Source: CAG-791 sp000431495 (lineage in GTDB: Bacteria; Bacillota; Clostridia; Lachnospirales; Lachnospiraceae). Taken from it: 14,930 nucleotides of DNA. The notes beneath the pieces are model-generated. The model had not been told where the DNA came from. It ran no database searches and saw nothing but the letters and a program-made list of their open reading frames with translations. The translations under genes and the position numbers were made by a program. The DNA lies in NCBI GenBank assembly GCA_052117605.1, contig JBQKIT010000029.1; one strand, 5' to 3'. Shown here one piece after another: positions 14,878 to 14,930 of this stretch (its first letter is position 1; each line of letters opens with the position of its first letter).

Positions 14878-14930
14878 ATGTCCAGGAAAAGTAAGATAGA
14901 CCCAGTACTCAAGATAAAGGCAGTTGAAGA
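14878..14930 (+). CDS. IS3-family transposase OrfA, N-terminal fragment
   Basis: The frame from ATG at 14878 reads MSRKSKIDPVLKIKAVE and runs off the window. This fits the start of the helix-turn-helix OrfA subunit of IS3-family transposases (basic residues, then a P-x-x-K-x-x-A/V-V pattern). GGGGG at 14866-14870, 7 nt upstream, can act as the ribosome binding site. Only about 17 codons are visible, so the family is inferred from this short motif plus the IS-like sequence upstream. Confidence 0.5.
   Translation, partial: MSRKSKIDPVLKIKAVE

Larger units (their letters stand above)
14821..14930 (+). mobile_element. Left end of an IS3-family (IS150-like) insertion sequence, partial
   Basis: The sequence from TGATATGCTACCCC through AAGTAGGACATTGAA has the look of an IS150-group terminal repeat: it starts with TG, has a CCC block, and then a (T/A)GGAC motif just before the first transposase frame. 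An OrfA-like start follows at 14878. The right end, the matching terminal repeat and any target duplication lie beyond the window, so the exact boundary is an estimate. Confidence 0.5.

Noticed and set aside
1..14930. CRISPR array, tRNA, rRNA or riboswitch
   Set aside because: No regularly spaced repeats, cloverleaf, rRNA-like or known riboswitch core sequence was recognised on either strand by eye.

Overview
The window looks like a chromosome segment from a gut-type Gram-positive Clostridia bacterium, most likely Lachnospiraceae. This is inferred from the protein families, the AGGAGG-type ribosome binding sites, the oxygen-sensitive (class III) ribonucleotide reductase, and the Cna-B/SpaA-type wall-anchored surface protein. 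No rRNA, tRNA or CRISPR array was seen.

Layout. Positions 1-108 may hold the tail of a cell-wall-binding-repeat protein. Positions 120-4600 (minus strand) form a lactose operon: a GH2 beta-galactosidase (lacZ) followed 44 bp later by a GPH-family sugar:cation symporter. A divergent AraC-family regulator (4797-5663, plus) shares a 196-bp control region with it. This AT-rich block reads as a self-contained module: sense the galactoside, import it, hydrolyse it.

Positions 5910-9339 (minus) encode a secreted, repetitive beta-helix surface protein. It has a signal peptide, an acidic Ser-rich stretch, a beta-helix, an InlB-type repeat, a Pro/Thr linker, SpaA-like and Cna-B domains and a C-terminal anchor. 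Its reading frame is broken at a run of seven G residues. Six or nine G would restore one 1142- or 1143-residue protein, so this is a candidate phase-variable (contingency) locus, or else a sequencing error or a recent mutation. A strong minus-strand terminator closes it.

Positions 9646-12419 (minus) are nrdD-nrdG, the anaerobic ribonucleoside-triphosphate reductase and its radical-SAM activase, translationally coupled (TGATG) and ended by an intrinsic terminator. Two NrdR-box-like 16-mers lie in the upstream region. Reading the other way from the same intergenic region is a fusion of a rhodanese domain with a TtcA-like PP-loop ATPase (12805-14013), probably a tRNA-thiolation enzyme carrying its own sulfur carrier. 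A terminator-like hairpin sits in its short leader.

The right end is a decayed mobile-element zone. It holds a 5'-truncated Rpn/PD-(D/E)XK transposase-like nuclease (14128-14766) with a three-heptad charged tail, then the left end of an apparent IS3-family element whose transposase gene runs off the window.
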